From contig JAHFHJ010000074.1 of NCBI GenBank assembly GCA_023246985.1, positions 1 to 7,280 of the forward strand: a stretch of DNA of 7,280 bases, given 5' to 3'. Shown in pieces: positions 1-5,420 of the stretch. Position 1 is the stretch's first letter. Each line of letters starts with the position of its first letter. Source of the stretch: Candidatus Omnitrophota bacterium. Lineage in GTDB: Bacteria; Omnitrophota; Omnitrophia; Omnitrophales; Aquincolibacteriaceae. The notes beneath the pieces are model-generated. The model had not been told where the DNA came from and ran no database searches. It saw only the letters and a program-made list of their open reading frames with translations. The position numbers and the translations under genes were made by a program.

Positions 1-62
1 CACCACTGCCGGTCGAGACTCCAGTATTGAATCGCCTCGGCGATGTGATCCGATAGGATTTG
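1..62 (-). pseudogene. Duplicated 3'-end fragment of yifB/comM
   Basis: Bases 1-60 match bases 612-671, the end of the intact yifB gene, at 53 of 60 positions in the same orientation; the first 20 are identical. Read on the minus strand this stretch encodes ILSDHIAEAIQYWSLDRQW, against IQSDHIAEAIQYRSLDRQWW in the full protein. Similarity falls away beyond about position 62, with only scattered matches to about 86, where the end of the ORF6N gene begins. No start codon or upstream yifB sequence accompanies it, so it is a remnant. Its stop codon would lie just outside the window. Four of the six changed codons are synonymous, so the fragment may derive from a diverged yifB allele rather than from decay of a local duplicate. 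Confidence 0.8.
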
Positions 63-78
63 CCTGCGATTGTCCCAA

Positions 79-585
79 TCACGCGTGAAACCCGATGGGG
101 CCTTTGGGTTTGGGAGTCGGGGGTTCGAGTAATTCTTTGATGGTCCTGAAAACGATTTGGAATTGGCTATCGTACTTTTTTTCAAGGTCTTCGATTTTTT
201 GTCTTAACTTCTTATGGTTTGCCAGCATTTCCCTAAGCTGAGTGAAAGTCCGCATGATCTGGATGTTGACCCGAATCGCCCGCTTGCTGTTCAAGACGCT
301 GGAAAGCATCAGGATACCGTGCTCCGTAAAGGCGAACGGAGGTTTGCGAGTACCGCCCCAACTTGATCCGCCAAAATGGTGGATCAAGTTTATAACCTCT
401 TCCCTCGAAAGGATTAAGAGAAAGTCACCCGGGAATCGTTCCATATTTCTGCGAACCTGGCGCTTTAGATGCTCGGTTTCAACCCCATAAAGCGCCGCCA
501 GGTCTTTATCGAACATAATCTTTTTTCCGCGGAGCAGGAAAATCTTATTTTGAATCACTTCTTGAGGAATGAGTTTTGTCGTCAT
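79..585 (-). CDS. ORF6N domain-containing protein
   Basis: A 168-residue protein. Residues about 10-95 match the ORF6N (KilA-N-related) domain, with the recognisable stretches FLLRGKKIMFDKDLAALYGV, KRQVRRNMERFPGDF and PFAFTEHGILMLSSVLNS, followed by an MRTFTQLREML helix. Residues 120-152 are charged and probably coiled coil, and the tail is proline-rich, ending PIGFHA. ORF6N proteins are known from phages and prophages, often as putative DNA-binding or antirepressor-like proteins, and are scattered in bacterial genomes; no specific function can be assigned here. The start is supported by GGAG at 597-600, 11 nt upstream, slightly long. The gene begins 19 nt after the yifB stop on the same strand, so it may be co-transcribed with it. 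It is flanked on both sides by copies of the yifB 3' end, a sign of acquisition. An alternative reading of the tail is that a frameshift would fuse it to the yifB fragment downstream. Confidence 0.9.
   Translation of the reverse strand: MTTKLIPQEVIQNKIFLLRGKKIMFDKDLAALYGVETEHLKRQVRRNMERFPGDFLLILSREEVINLIHHFGGSSWGGTRKPPFAFTEHGILMLSSVLNSKRAIRVNIQIMRTFTQLREMLANHKKLRQKIEDLEKKYDSQFQIVFRTIKELLEPPTPKPKGPIGFHA
360..390. repeat. Inverted repeat inside the ORF6N gene
   Basis: Arms 360-373 and 377-390 pair over 14 positions around a 3-base loop (AAA). Only position 370 against 380 is not Watson-Crick: it is a G-U wobble in plus-strand RNA and an A/C mismatch in the mRNA strand. The repeat lies in the codons for residues 66-76 (NLIHHFGGSSW), within the ORF6N domain. 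It may be a codon-level coincidence or an RNA structure. Confidence 0.6.
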
Positions 586-604
586 CTTTGTGATTTCTCC
601 TTTT

Positions 605-2122
605 TTATGACCACCACTGCCGGTCGAGACTTCGATATTGAATCGCCTCCGCGATATGATCGGATTGGATTTGGTCGCACGCCGCCAAATCCGCGATCGT
701 TCTCGAGATCTTGAGGATCTTGTAGTAGGCGCGGGCGGAGAGGCGCAGCTCTTTCATGGCCATTTCGATCAGCTTGCGTCCCGCGGCATCCGGAGTCGCA
801 AAGGCTTTCATGTCCCTGGGACTCATTTGGCAATTTGTCCGATAAGGTTTTTGACGGTAGCGCGAGCGCTGAATCTTGCGGCACGCGCCAACCCGGCTTC
901 GGATGTCCGCCGAGCTTTCCGCGGGTTCCTGGCCGGTGAGCGTTTGAAAGGATAAAGCCGGAACTTCGATCTGAATATCGATTCGATCGAGGATCGGTCC
1001 CGAGATTCTGGACCGGTATTTGTGGATTGTCGCGAGCGAACACCGGCAGCTCTTGCGGGTATCGCCGAGGTAACCGCACGGACACGGATTCATCGCGGCC
1101 ACGAGCAAAAAATGAGCCGGGAATGTGACCTGGTTTTTGGCGCGTGAGATCGTGATGCAACCGTCCTCCAGAGGCCCGCGCAAGGTTTCCAGCGCATCGC
1201 GGCGGAATTCCGGAAGCTCATCGAGAAAAAGCACCCCGCCGTGCGAAAGCGACATTTCTCCCGGGCGCGGGGAAGAGCCGCCCCCGGCCAAAGCAACGGC
1301 CGAGGCCGTGTAATGAGGCGCTCGGAAAGGCCGAGTCTCGATGAGGCCGCTCCCGTGAGGGATCAAGCCGGCCACGCTGTGGATCTTGGTGATCTCCAGC
1401 ACCTCTTCGGAGTTCATGGGCGGCAGGATTCCCGGGATCCGCTTGGCGAGCATGGTTTTGCCGCTGCCCGGCGGTCCAATGAAAAGTATTTTATGGTCGC
1501 CGGCGACGGCGATTTCCAGAGCCCGCTTAGCGGCTTGCTGGCCGCGAACCTCGGAAAAATCCGGAAGATATTGGGAAGGGGCTTTATGCTTGTAGGGAAG
1601 ATTCCGCAGCGGTTCGATCCGCTGATTTCCCATCAGAAATGCCACCGTCTCTTGCAAACTTTTAACGGGATAGACCGTGATGTCTTTTGTCAGCGCCGCT
1701 TCTTCGCCGTTCTCAGCCGGAAGAACGAATGAAGATTCCTTCAGACCCGTGGTGATGGCAAGAATGCCTTTGAGAGGGCGCAAGGTTCCGTCAAGGGCCA
1801 GTTCTCCGAGGAAAATATGCCCGGCAAGTTTTTCGGGAGAAATAATCCCATGACATGCCAGGATGCCCAAGGCGATGGGGAAATCGAACGCGGCGCCTTC
1901 TTTTTTGACGTCCGCGGGCGCGAGACTGATCGTGATCTTGTCAGGCGGGATGTGGAATCCGCTGTTCTTGAGCGCGGTGCGGACCCTTTCCCGGGCCTCT
2001 TTGATGCTGGTATCCGGAAGACCGACCAGGATCAATTGCGGCAGTCCGTTGCTGACGTCGACTTCGATATCCACGGGAAAGGCATGGATGCCCGACGCAA
2101 AGGCACTTTTGATGCGGATCAT
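605..2122 (-). CDS. comM: YifB/ComM family Mg-chelatase-like AAA+ ATPase
   Basis: A 505-residue protein, the usual length for the family. The N-terminal ChlI-like domain (about 1-165) includes IKEARERVRTALKNSGF. The Mg-chelatase-type AAA+ core follows, with Walker A GPPGSGKT (216-223), Walker B GGVLFLDE (295-302) and the arginine-bearing segment SGPILDRIDI (374-383). Four cysteines (347, 349, 359, 361) lie in the NPCPCGYLGD...CRCS segment typical of the family. The C-terminal helical domain ends DHIAEAIQYRSLDR. ComM in Vibrio is a hexameric helicase promoting branch migration in natural transformation; the general cellular role of YifB is less clear. The start has GAGGAG just upstream. The last 60 nt are duplicated at 1-60, and the ORF6N gene follows closely. 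Nothing in the ORF is broken. Confidence 0.96.
   Translation of the reverse strand: MIRIKSAFASGIHAFPVDIEVDVSNGLPQLILVGLPDTSIKEARERVRTALKNSGFHIPPDKITISLAPADVKKEGAAFDFPIALGILACHGIISPEKLAGHIFLGELALDGTLRPLKGILAITTGLKESSFVLPAENGEEAALTKDITVYPVKSLQETVAFLMGNQRIEPLRNLPYKHKAPSQYLPDFSEVRGQQAAKRALEIAVAGDHKILFIGPPGSGKTMLAKRIPGILPPMNSEEVLEITKIHSVAGLIPHGSGLIETRPFRAPHYTASAVALAGGGSSPRPGEMSLSHGGVLFLDELPEFRRDALETLRGPLEDGCITISRAKNQVTFPAHFLLVAAMNPCPCGYLGDTRKSCRCSLATIHKYRSRISGPILDRIDIQIEVPALSFQTLTGQEPAESSADIRSRVGACRKIQRSRYRQKPYRTNCQMSPRDMKAFATPDAAGRKLIEMAMKELRLSARAYYKILKISRTIADLAACDQIQSDHIAEAIQYRSLDRQWWS
612..671 (-). repeat. Direct repeat, intact-gene copy of yifB 3' end
   Basis: This is the in-gene partner of the copy at 1-60 (offset 611, 53 of 60 identical). 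Together the two copies bracket the ORF6N gene. Mismatches fall at positions 21, 23, 24, 39, 45, 51 and 55 of the first copy. Confidence 0.85.
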
Positions 2123-2211
2123 AGCAGCTCCTCTTATTCGTTTCGGACGGTTCTTCGGGAGAGAATCGGCCCGGTCTGGAATTTTGACGCGTTTCCTTCA
2201 AACAAACAGGC

Positions 2212-2240
2212 TTGCTTTTTAAATAAGCTAAACTTATAAT
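2212..2240 (+). promoter_or_regulatory. Candidate sigma-70-type promoter for the 2355-4840 operon
   Basis: A perfect -10 box TATAAT at 2235-2240 is preceded, after a 17-nt spacer, by TTGCTT at 2212-2217, which matches only the first three bases of the TTGACA consensus. Transcription would start near 2247, giving a leader of about 110 nt before the DUF212 gene. The GC hairpin at 2242-2261 would lie at the very 5' end of this RNA. Confidence 0.5.
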
Positions 2241-2241
2241 A

Positions 2242-2261
2242 CGGCCTCCTTGGGGAGGCCG
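2242..2261. promoter_or_regulatory. GC-rich hairpin in the yifB/DUF212 intergenic gap
   Basis: CGGCCTCC at 2242-2249 pairs perfectly with GGAGGCCG at 2254-2261 around a TTGG loop. It lacks an adjoining T-run on either strand, so it is not a standard intrinsic terminator. It falls inside the inferred leader of the minus-strand transcript and at the 5' end of the plus-strand one, so it may affect RNA stability or expression. Confidence 0.5.
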
Positions 2262-2296
2262 ATGAAAAGAAATACTTTAAAGTAATATTATTTATG

Positions 2297-2326
2297 ATAA
2301 TAGAGCATAAATTAGGAAGGTGTCAA
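2297..2326 (-). promoter_or_regulatory. Candidate sigma-70-type promoter for yifB
   Basis: On the minus strand a perfect -35 box TTGACA (2326 to 2321) is followed after 18 nt by TATTAT (2302 to 2297), one base from the -10 consensus. Transcription would start near 2290 and run about 165 nt before the yifB start codon. A 12-bp palindrome TACTTTAAAGTA (2273-2284) lies just after the predicted start, where an operator could act. Confidence 0.55.
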
Positions 2327-2354
2327 CCTTATTTTCAGGATTTTCTAAAAAAAC

Positions 2355-2816
2355 ATGCTGGTAATCCCGAACCCCCCATTCCATAGCGAAAAAGCGTTTG
2401 TTGCCGTATTTTTAAGTTGGTTCGTGGCACAAACTCTGAAGGTGATCCTGGGCGGCGCGAAAAAGAAAAAGTTTGATGTCCGCTGGCTTTTTGATACCGG
2501 GGGAATGCCAAGCGCGCATTCGGCGACCGTGGCAAGTCTGGCGACCGTGGTGGGGCTTTATTACGGTTTTAAAAGCGTTCCATTCCTGATGGGGTTGATT
2601 CTGTGTCTTATCACGATGTTCGATGCCGCGGGAGTTCGTAGGCATCTGGGATGGCAGGGCAAGATCCTGAATGAGATCGTGGACGAGTTTTATACGAAAG
2701 GCGCGGTCCCGGAAAAACGCCTTAAAGAACTTCTCGGTCATACGCCGTTCGAGGTGCTTGCCGGAGCTTTTTTGGGGATCTTTATCGCGTTTCTTTTTTG
2801 CGGATCAAAAGGATGA
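2355..2816 (+). CDS. DUF212 / divergent PAP2 family membrane protein
   Basis: A 153-residue integral membrane protein with the family hallmarks GGMPSAHSA (49-57), FDAAGVRRHLGWQGKILNEI (89-108) and LKELLGHTPFEVLAGA (123-138). Hydrophobic segments fall at about 14-31, 56-71, 75-90 and 132-148. DUF212 proteins (Bacillus YuiD is one) are related to type 2 phosphatidic acid phosphatases but lack much of the classic PAP2 motif set, and the physiological substrate is not established. The length is normal. The Shine-Dalgarno is weak (AGGA about 14 nt upstream), yet the start suits the conserved N-terminus, which begins just before NPPFHSEKAF. Its stop overlaps the start region of the L,D-transpeptidase gene, suggesting translational coupling and a shared envelope role. 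Confidence 0.93.
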   Translation: MLVIPNPPFHSEKAFVAVFLSWFVAQTLKVILGGAKKKKFDVRWLFDTGGMPSAHSATVASLATVVGLYYGFKSVPFLMGLILCLITMFDAAGVRRHLGWQGKILNEIVDEFYTKGAVPEKRLKELLGHTPFEVLAGAFLGIFIAFLFCGSKG

Positions 2817-2818
2817 TC

Positions 2819-3757
2819 ATGAAAAAAAATATTTTCTTTATTTTTTTAGGGATCGCGTTTCTTCTTATATCCAGCATGATCTCTGCGGCGAATACCGACG
2901 CAAAAGACGCCGCACGTCAGACGCTTGCGACGCCGGAGCCGTCCAAGAGCCCGGCGGCGGAAGGAAGCCCCTTTCAGAAAGATCCTTTTTTTGTGGAGGA
3001 AGCTAACCCGGCGCCCCCGGCCGCTTCCGTTTCCGCCATTGCAAAGAAAAAAAATGCCGCTTCAACCGTGAAAGAAAAAACAGTCCAAGTCAAGGCACTC
3101 TCTCCGGAGCCTGCTTCCAAGAGCCTCGTTGGGAAAAAAGACGCTGAAGCAAAAGAGAAAACAGCCGCTTCATCCGCGTTCAACACATCAGCAATGCAGA
3201 AGCGCTGGAAGGCCTTGTTTTCCAGAGAGATAGCGCCGGACAGCATTGTTTATACGGTGAAGCCCGGCGACAGTCTTTATGTGCTTGCGCGGAAGCATCA
3301 TACGACCGTAGAATTCATAAAAAAGATCAATGGCCTTACAAGCGACAGTCTTTATCCCGGAATGAAGCTCAAGATCCACACGGCGCCCTTCTCCATGTTG
3401 GTGGATAAATCCAAGAACACGCTGGTCCTTTATTCCAAGGACGAGCCGGTGAAAAAATATTCCGTGGCGACGGGGAAAAAGAACTGCACGCCGGCCGGAA
3501 AGTTCAAGATCACGGATAAGCTTGTCCATCCGACCTGGTTCAAGACCGGAGCTATTTTTTCCCCCGGAAGTCCCGAGAACGCCCTCGGTACGCGCTGGAT
3601 GGGTTTCGACAAGCCGTCCTACGGGATTCACGGTACGATTGAACCCAAAAGCATCGGTACCCAGGTCTCCGAGGGCTGTATCCGTATGTTCAATGAAGAC
3701 GTGGAAGAACTTTACGGCATCGTGCCGGTCGGTACGGTAGTCGCCGTTCAGGATTAA
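2819..3757 (+). CDS. Secreted LysM + YkuD L,D-transpeptidase
   Basis: A 312-residue exported peptidoglycan enzyme, numbered from the ATG at 2819. AAGGA at 2808-2812 lies six nt upstream of this start, which I prefer over the ATG at 2813 (overlapping the upstream TGA) and the TTG at 2798. Residues 1-24 form a signal peptide (MKKNIFFIFLGIAFLLISSM, then ISAA). Residues about 25-135 are a low-complexity Ala/Lys/Pro/Ser linker. Residues about 143-186 are a LysM domain (YTVKPGDSLYVLARKHHTTV, ending LYPGMKLKI). Residues about 191-312 are the YkuD catalytic domain, with His271 in YGIHGT and the nucleophile Cys287 in SEGCIRM. YkuD enzymes form 3-3 crosslinks or attach proteins to meso-diaminopimelate in the wall. 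LysM would anchor it to peptidoglycan, probably in the periplasm. The gene lies between the DUF212 gene and accA in a tight series. Confidence 0.95.
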   Translation: MKKNIFFIFLGIAFLLISSMISAANTDAKDAARQTLATPEPSKSPAAEGSPFQKDPFFVEEANPAPPAASVSAIAKKKNAASTVKEKTVQVKALSPEPASKSLVGKKDAEAKEKTAASSAFNTSAMQKRWKALFSREIAPDSIVYTVKPGDSLYVLARKHHTTVEFIKKINGLTSDSLYPGMKLKIHTAPFSMLVDKSKNTLVLYSKDEPVKKYSVATGKKNCTPAGKFKITDKLVHPTWFKTGAIFSPGSPENALGTRWMGFDKPSYGIHGTIEPKSIGTQVSEGCIRMFNEDVEELYGIVPVGTVVAVQD

Positions 3758-3778
3758 ATCCGGAAGCCCGCCCTTCTT

Positions 3779-4840
3779 ATGCCTCATAAAATAAAAAAAA
3801 TAAAAAAGAAAAAAAACGCCGTTCAAAAAGAGCTTGAGCCGGTCATGCTCCGGGAGAAGATCAAGCTTGGAACGCGTGATATCTTTGACGCCTGTCTTTC
3901 TTTTGAGCGGCCGGTCGTCGAAATGGAAAGAAAGATCAACGAGCTCCGCAAGATCAACCATAACGGCATTGATCTTTCCGGCGAAATTCAGAGTGCGGAA
4001 AAAAAGCTCAAAAAGGCTATTCAAGATATTTTTGACCATCTGACGCCTTGGCAGCGCGTACAAGTGGCGCGCCATCCGCTACGGCCCTACACGCTTGACT
4101 ATGTAAACTATCTGACCACCGATTTTCTTGAGATCCACGGGGACCGGTGCTTTAGCGATGACCGAGCCATTGTGACCGGGATCGCGAAATGGGAAGGCAA
4201 GAGGCCGGTCTGTATCATCGGGCATCAGAAAGGCCGCGATACTAAAGAGAACCTGATGCGCAGTTTCGGGAGCGCTCACCCGGAAGGTTATCGCAAGGCC
4301 ATGCGGGTCATGGAACTCGCCAGTAAGCATGACCTGCCGATTCTTTGTTTTATCGATACTCCCGGCGCTTATCCGGGCATTGGCGCCGAAGAACGCGGAC
4401 AAGCGGAAGCGATTGCCCACTCTCTTAGAGAAATGGGCGGCCTTAAAGTTCCCATTATTTGCATTGTGATCGGCGAGGGCGGCAGCGGCGGGGCTTTGGG
4501 GATAGGAGTCGGGGACAGGATCTTCGTGATGGAGAATGCCTATTATTCCGTTATTTCACCGGAAGGTTGCGCCGCGATCCTTTGGAAAGAACCCACGCGC
4601 GCTCCGGATGCCGCGACCGCTTTAAAATTAACCGGGCAGGATCTGCTCGGGCTTGGCGTGATCGACGGGGTCATCCCCGAACCGCTGGGTGGCGCTCACC
4701 GCGATTTTACCGCGACAGCGGAGAATCTCCGCAAGACCGTTAACGAAGCGCTGGAAGAACTCGATCAGATCCCGCGAAAAGACCTGACGGATCTGCGCTA
4801 TCAGAAGTTCCGCAAGATGGGTGTTTTCTCCGGAAAGTAG
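3779..4840 (+). CDS. accA: Acetyl-CoA carboxylase carboxyltransferase subunit alpha
   Basis: A 353-residue cytoplasmic protein that, with AccD, transfers CO2 from carboxybiotin on AccB to acetyl-CoA, making malonyl-CoA for fatty-acid synthesis. Family signatures are GHQKGRDTKENLMRSFG (148-164), AHPEGYRKAMRVMEL (166-180), FIDTPGAYPGIGAEERGQAE (191-210), GEGGSGGALGIG (232-243) and SVISPEGCAAILWKEPTR (257-274). The usual AccA core starts near residue 33 (RDIFDACLSFERPVVEME), so the protein carries an N-terminal extension that is very lysine-rich over its first 13 residues. The start is uncertain: GGAAG lies 12 nt before 3779, while the ATG at 3845 would give 331 residues, nearer the E. coli length of 319. 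It follows the transpeptidase gene by 21 nt. accD and the other subunits are not in this window. Confidence 0.97.
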   Translation: MPHKIKKIKKKKNAVQKELEPVMLREKIKLGTRDIFDACLSFERPVVEMERKINELRKINHNGIDLSGEIQSAEKKLKKAIQDIFDHLTPWQRVQVARHPLRPYTLDYVNYLTTDFLEIHGDRCFSDDRAIVTGIAKWEGKRPVCIIGHQKGRDTKENLMRSFGSAHPEGYRKAMRVMELASKHDLPILCFIDTPGAYPGIGAEERGQAEAIAHSLREMGGLKVPIICIVIGEGGSGGALGIGVGDRIFVMENAYYSVISPEGCAAILWKEPTRAPDAATALKLTGQDLLGLGVIDGVIPEPLGGAHRDFTATAENLRKTVNEALEELDQIPRKDLTDLRYQKFRKMGVFSGK

Positions 4841-4861
4841 CACCGTGCTCCATTGGGTTCT

Positions 4862-4902
4862 ATCCCGACTGCCATTCATGAAAAGAAAATCAAAGTCGGG
4901 AT
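4862..4902 (+). terminator. Inverted repeat after accA, possible transcript end
   Basis: ATCCCGACT at 4862-4870 is perfectly complementary to AGTCGGGAT at 4894-4902, with a 23-nt loop, starting 22 nt after the accA stop. There is no T-run after the stem, so calling it a terminator is tentative. It could instead stabilise the 3' end of the mRNA. Confidence 0.35.
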
Positions 4903-4908
4903 GAGTCC

Positions 4909-4974
4909 CAATCCCTATCATCCCGCCCCATGGGCGGGATGGAATGCGGTAGTAGGTTGAGCCGGGAATTTTTT
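4909..4974 (+). repeat. Dispersed intergenic repeat, copy A
   Basis: This element shares a 19-bp block (4909-4927, CAATCCCTATCATCCCGCC) and a 13-bp block (4962-4974, CCGGGAATTTTTT) with the copy at 7168-7228, in the same order, orientation and nearly the same spacing (53 against 48 nt). Inside it, 4919-4928 and 4932-4941 form a perfect 10-bp stem with a CAT loop. Both copies follow the stop codon of a plus-strand gene. This resembles a REP-type palindromic repeat or a small non-autonomous element, but two copies in one window cannot define a family. Confidence 0.65.
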
Positions 4975-4984
4975 GCCGGCTCAA
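4957..4984. repeat. Inverted repeat between convergent accA and the 69-residue gene
   Basis: TTGAGCCGG (4957-4965) pairs perfectly with CCGGCTCAA (4976-4984) around a 10-nt loop GAATTTTTTG. The right arm overlaps the stop codon of the minus-strand gene. The T-run lies in the loop rather than after the stem, so it is not a textbook bidirectional terminator, although its position between convergent genes fits that role. Confidence 0.55.
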
Positions 4985-5190
4985 ACCATCCTTTGAAGTT
5001 TTTTCTTCAGACTCAACAGGCGTTCGAAAAGCTTCTCCTCGCGCACCACCTCCTTCAAGGTGGTTTCTGGAATATCCAGCAAAGCAACCTCATTGACGAG
5101 ATCGATGTGCGCGGGGAAGAGACGCGCGAGCTCGCAGGTCGTCATCCCCCGCTTGTATTTCAGGTCGAACAATTTTTCATAAAGCGTCAT
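4981..5190 (-). CDS. Small protein of unknown function, 69 residues
   Basis: I do not recognise this protein. It begins MTLYEKLFDLKYKRGMTTCE, then LARLFPAHIDLVNEVALLDI, and ends in a charged, probably helical segment (EEKLFERLLSLKKKLQRMV). TTCELARLFPAHI has the look of the first helices of a helix-turn-helix, but this is only an impression. It has no signal peptide or membrane segment and one cysteine (19). The case that it is real is the perfect Shine-Dalgarno AGGAGG (5204 to 5199), 8 nt before the ATG, plus a promoter-like sequence further upstream. It is transcribed towards accA, and the hairpin at 4957-4984 covers its stop codon. Confidence 0.7.
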   Translation of the reverse strand: MTLYEKLFDLKYKRGMTTCELARLFPAHIDLVNEVALLDIPETTLKEVVREEKLFERLLSLKKKLQRMV

Positions 5191-5241
5191 GGTCTTTCCC
5201 TCCTCAAGGCCTCTATTTTTTCGTGACTGCGTTTGCTGAAA

Positions 5242-5268
5242 TTATCGTCTATTCATTCCAATACCTAA
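5242..5268 (-). promoter_or_regulatory. Candidate promoter of the 69-residue gene (sigma-28-like or sigma-70)
   Basis: On the minus strand TTAGGTAT (5268 to 5261), 11 nt and GACGATAA (5249 to 5242) match the sigma-28 pattern TAAAGTTT-N11-GCCGATAA at 5 of 8 and 7 of 8 positions. The same stretch can be read as sigma-70: TTTAGG, 17 nt, GATAAT. Either would start RNA near 5235, about 45 nt before the start codon. The sigma-28 reading is interesting because such a sigma factor is encoded nearby, but the -35 part is weak. Confidence 0.35.
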
Positions 5269-5272
5269 AAAA

Positions 5273-5298
5273 ATAGCTTAAAGATAGCTATATATAGC
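5273..5298. promoter_or_regulatory. ATAGCT repeats and 12-bp palindrome in an A/T-rich gap
   Basis: ATAGCT occurs at 5273-5278 and 5284-5289, 11 bp apart start to start (one helical turn). The second copy runs into the perfect palindrome GCTATATATAGC (5287-5298). This could be a binding site for a regulator of either neighbouring gene, but short A/T-rich palindromes also arise by chance. Confidence 0.3.
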
Positions 5299-5386
5299 AT
5301 TACCGATCATGAGGAACACTATTAGTTGTGTATTATTAAAATAGTTTTATTTTCATGTTGACCGAAACAAAAAATGTTATAGATTG

Positions 5387-5414
5387 TAAAATATAAAGTG
5401 TACTTTACATTTTA
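5387..5414. promoter_or_regulatory. Operator-like 28-bp palindrome before the TPR-MerR-sigma operon
   Basis: TAAAATATAAAGT (5387-5399) and ACTTTACATTTTA (5402-5414) are complementary at 12 of 13 positions around a GT centre. It ends 6 nt before the ATG at 5421, in a stretch without a Shine-Dalgarno. The size and symmetry fit a dimeric repressor site covering the promoter or start region. The small MerR-type protein of the same operon is one candidate ligand, by position only. No clear sigma-70 promoter with standard spacing is visible, so the promoter may be inside or overlapping the palindrome. Confidence 0.6.
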
Positions 5415-5420
5415 TAAACT

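Noticed and set aside
582..1160. A 192-residue open frame on the minus strand overlapping yifB
   Set aside because: It is a shadow in another frame of yifB, with arginine/proline-rich composition and no recognisable domain.
2258..2265. GCCGATGA, close to a sigma-28 -10 box
   Set aside because: No TAAA or TAAAGTTT lies at the needed spacing upstream, and it is explained by the right arm of the GC hairpin.
3188..4075. A 295-residue open frame on the minus strand
   Set aside because: It lies antisense to the L,D-transpeptidase and accA genes, both clear family members; it has no domain and no good ribosome site.
5279..5309. TAAAGATA followed by ACCGATCA as a sigma-28 promoter
   Set aside because: The gap from TAAA to the -10 part is 19 nt rather than about 15, and the -10 part matches poorly.
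5358..5392. TTGACC as a -35 box for the TPR operon
   Set aside because: The available -10-like sequences lie 14 (TATAGA) or 23 (TAAAAT) nt away, both outside normal spacing.
5392..5409. Resemblance to a TyrR box (TGTAAA-N6-TTTACA)
   Set aside because: One half-site base differs, TyrR is known from gammaproteobacteria, and no aromatic amino-acid gene is nearby; better treated as an unassigned palindrome.
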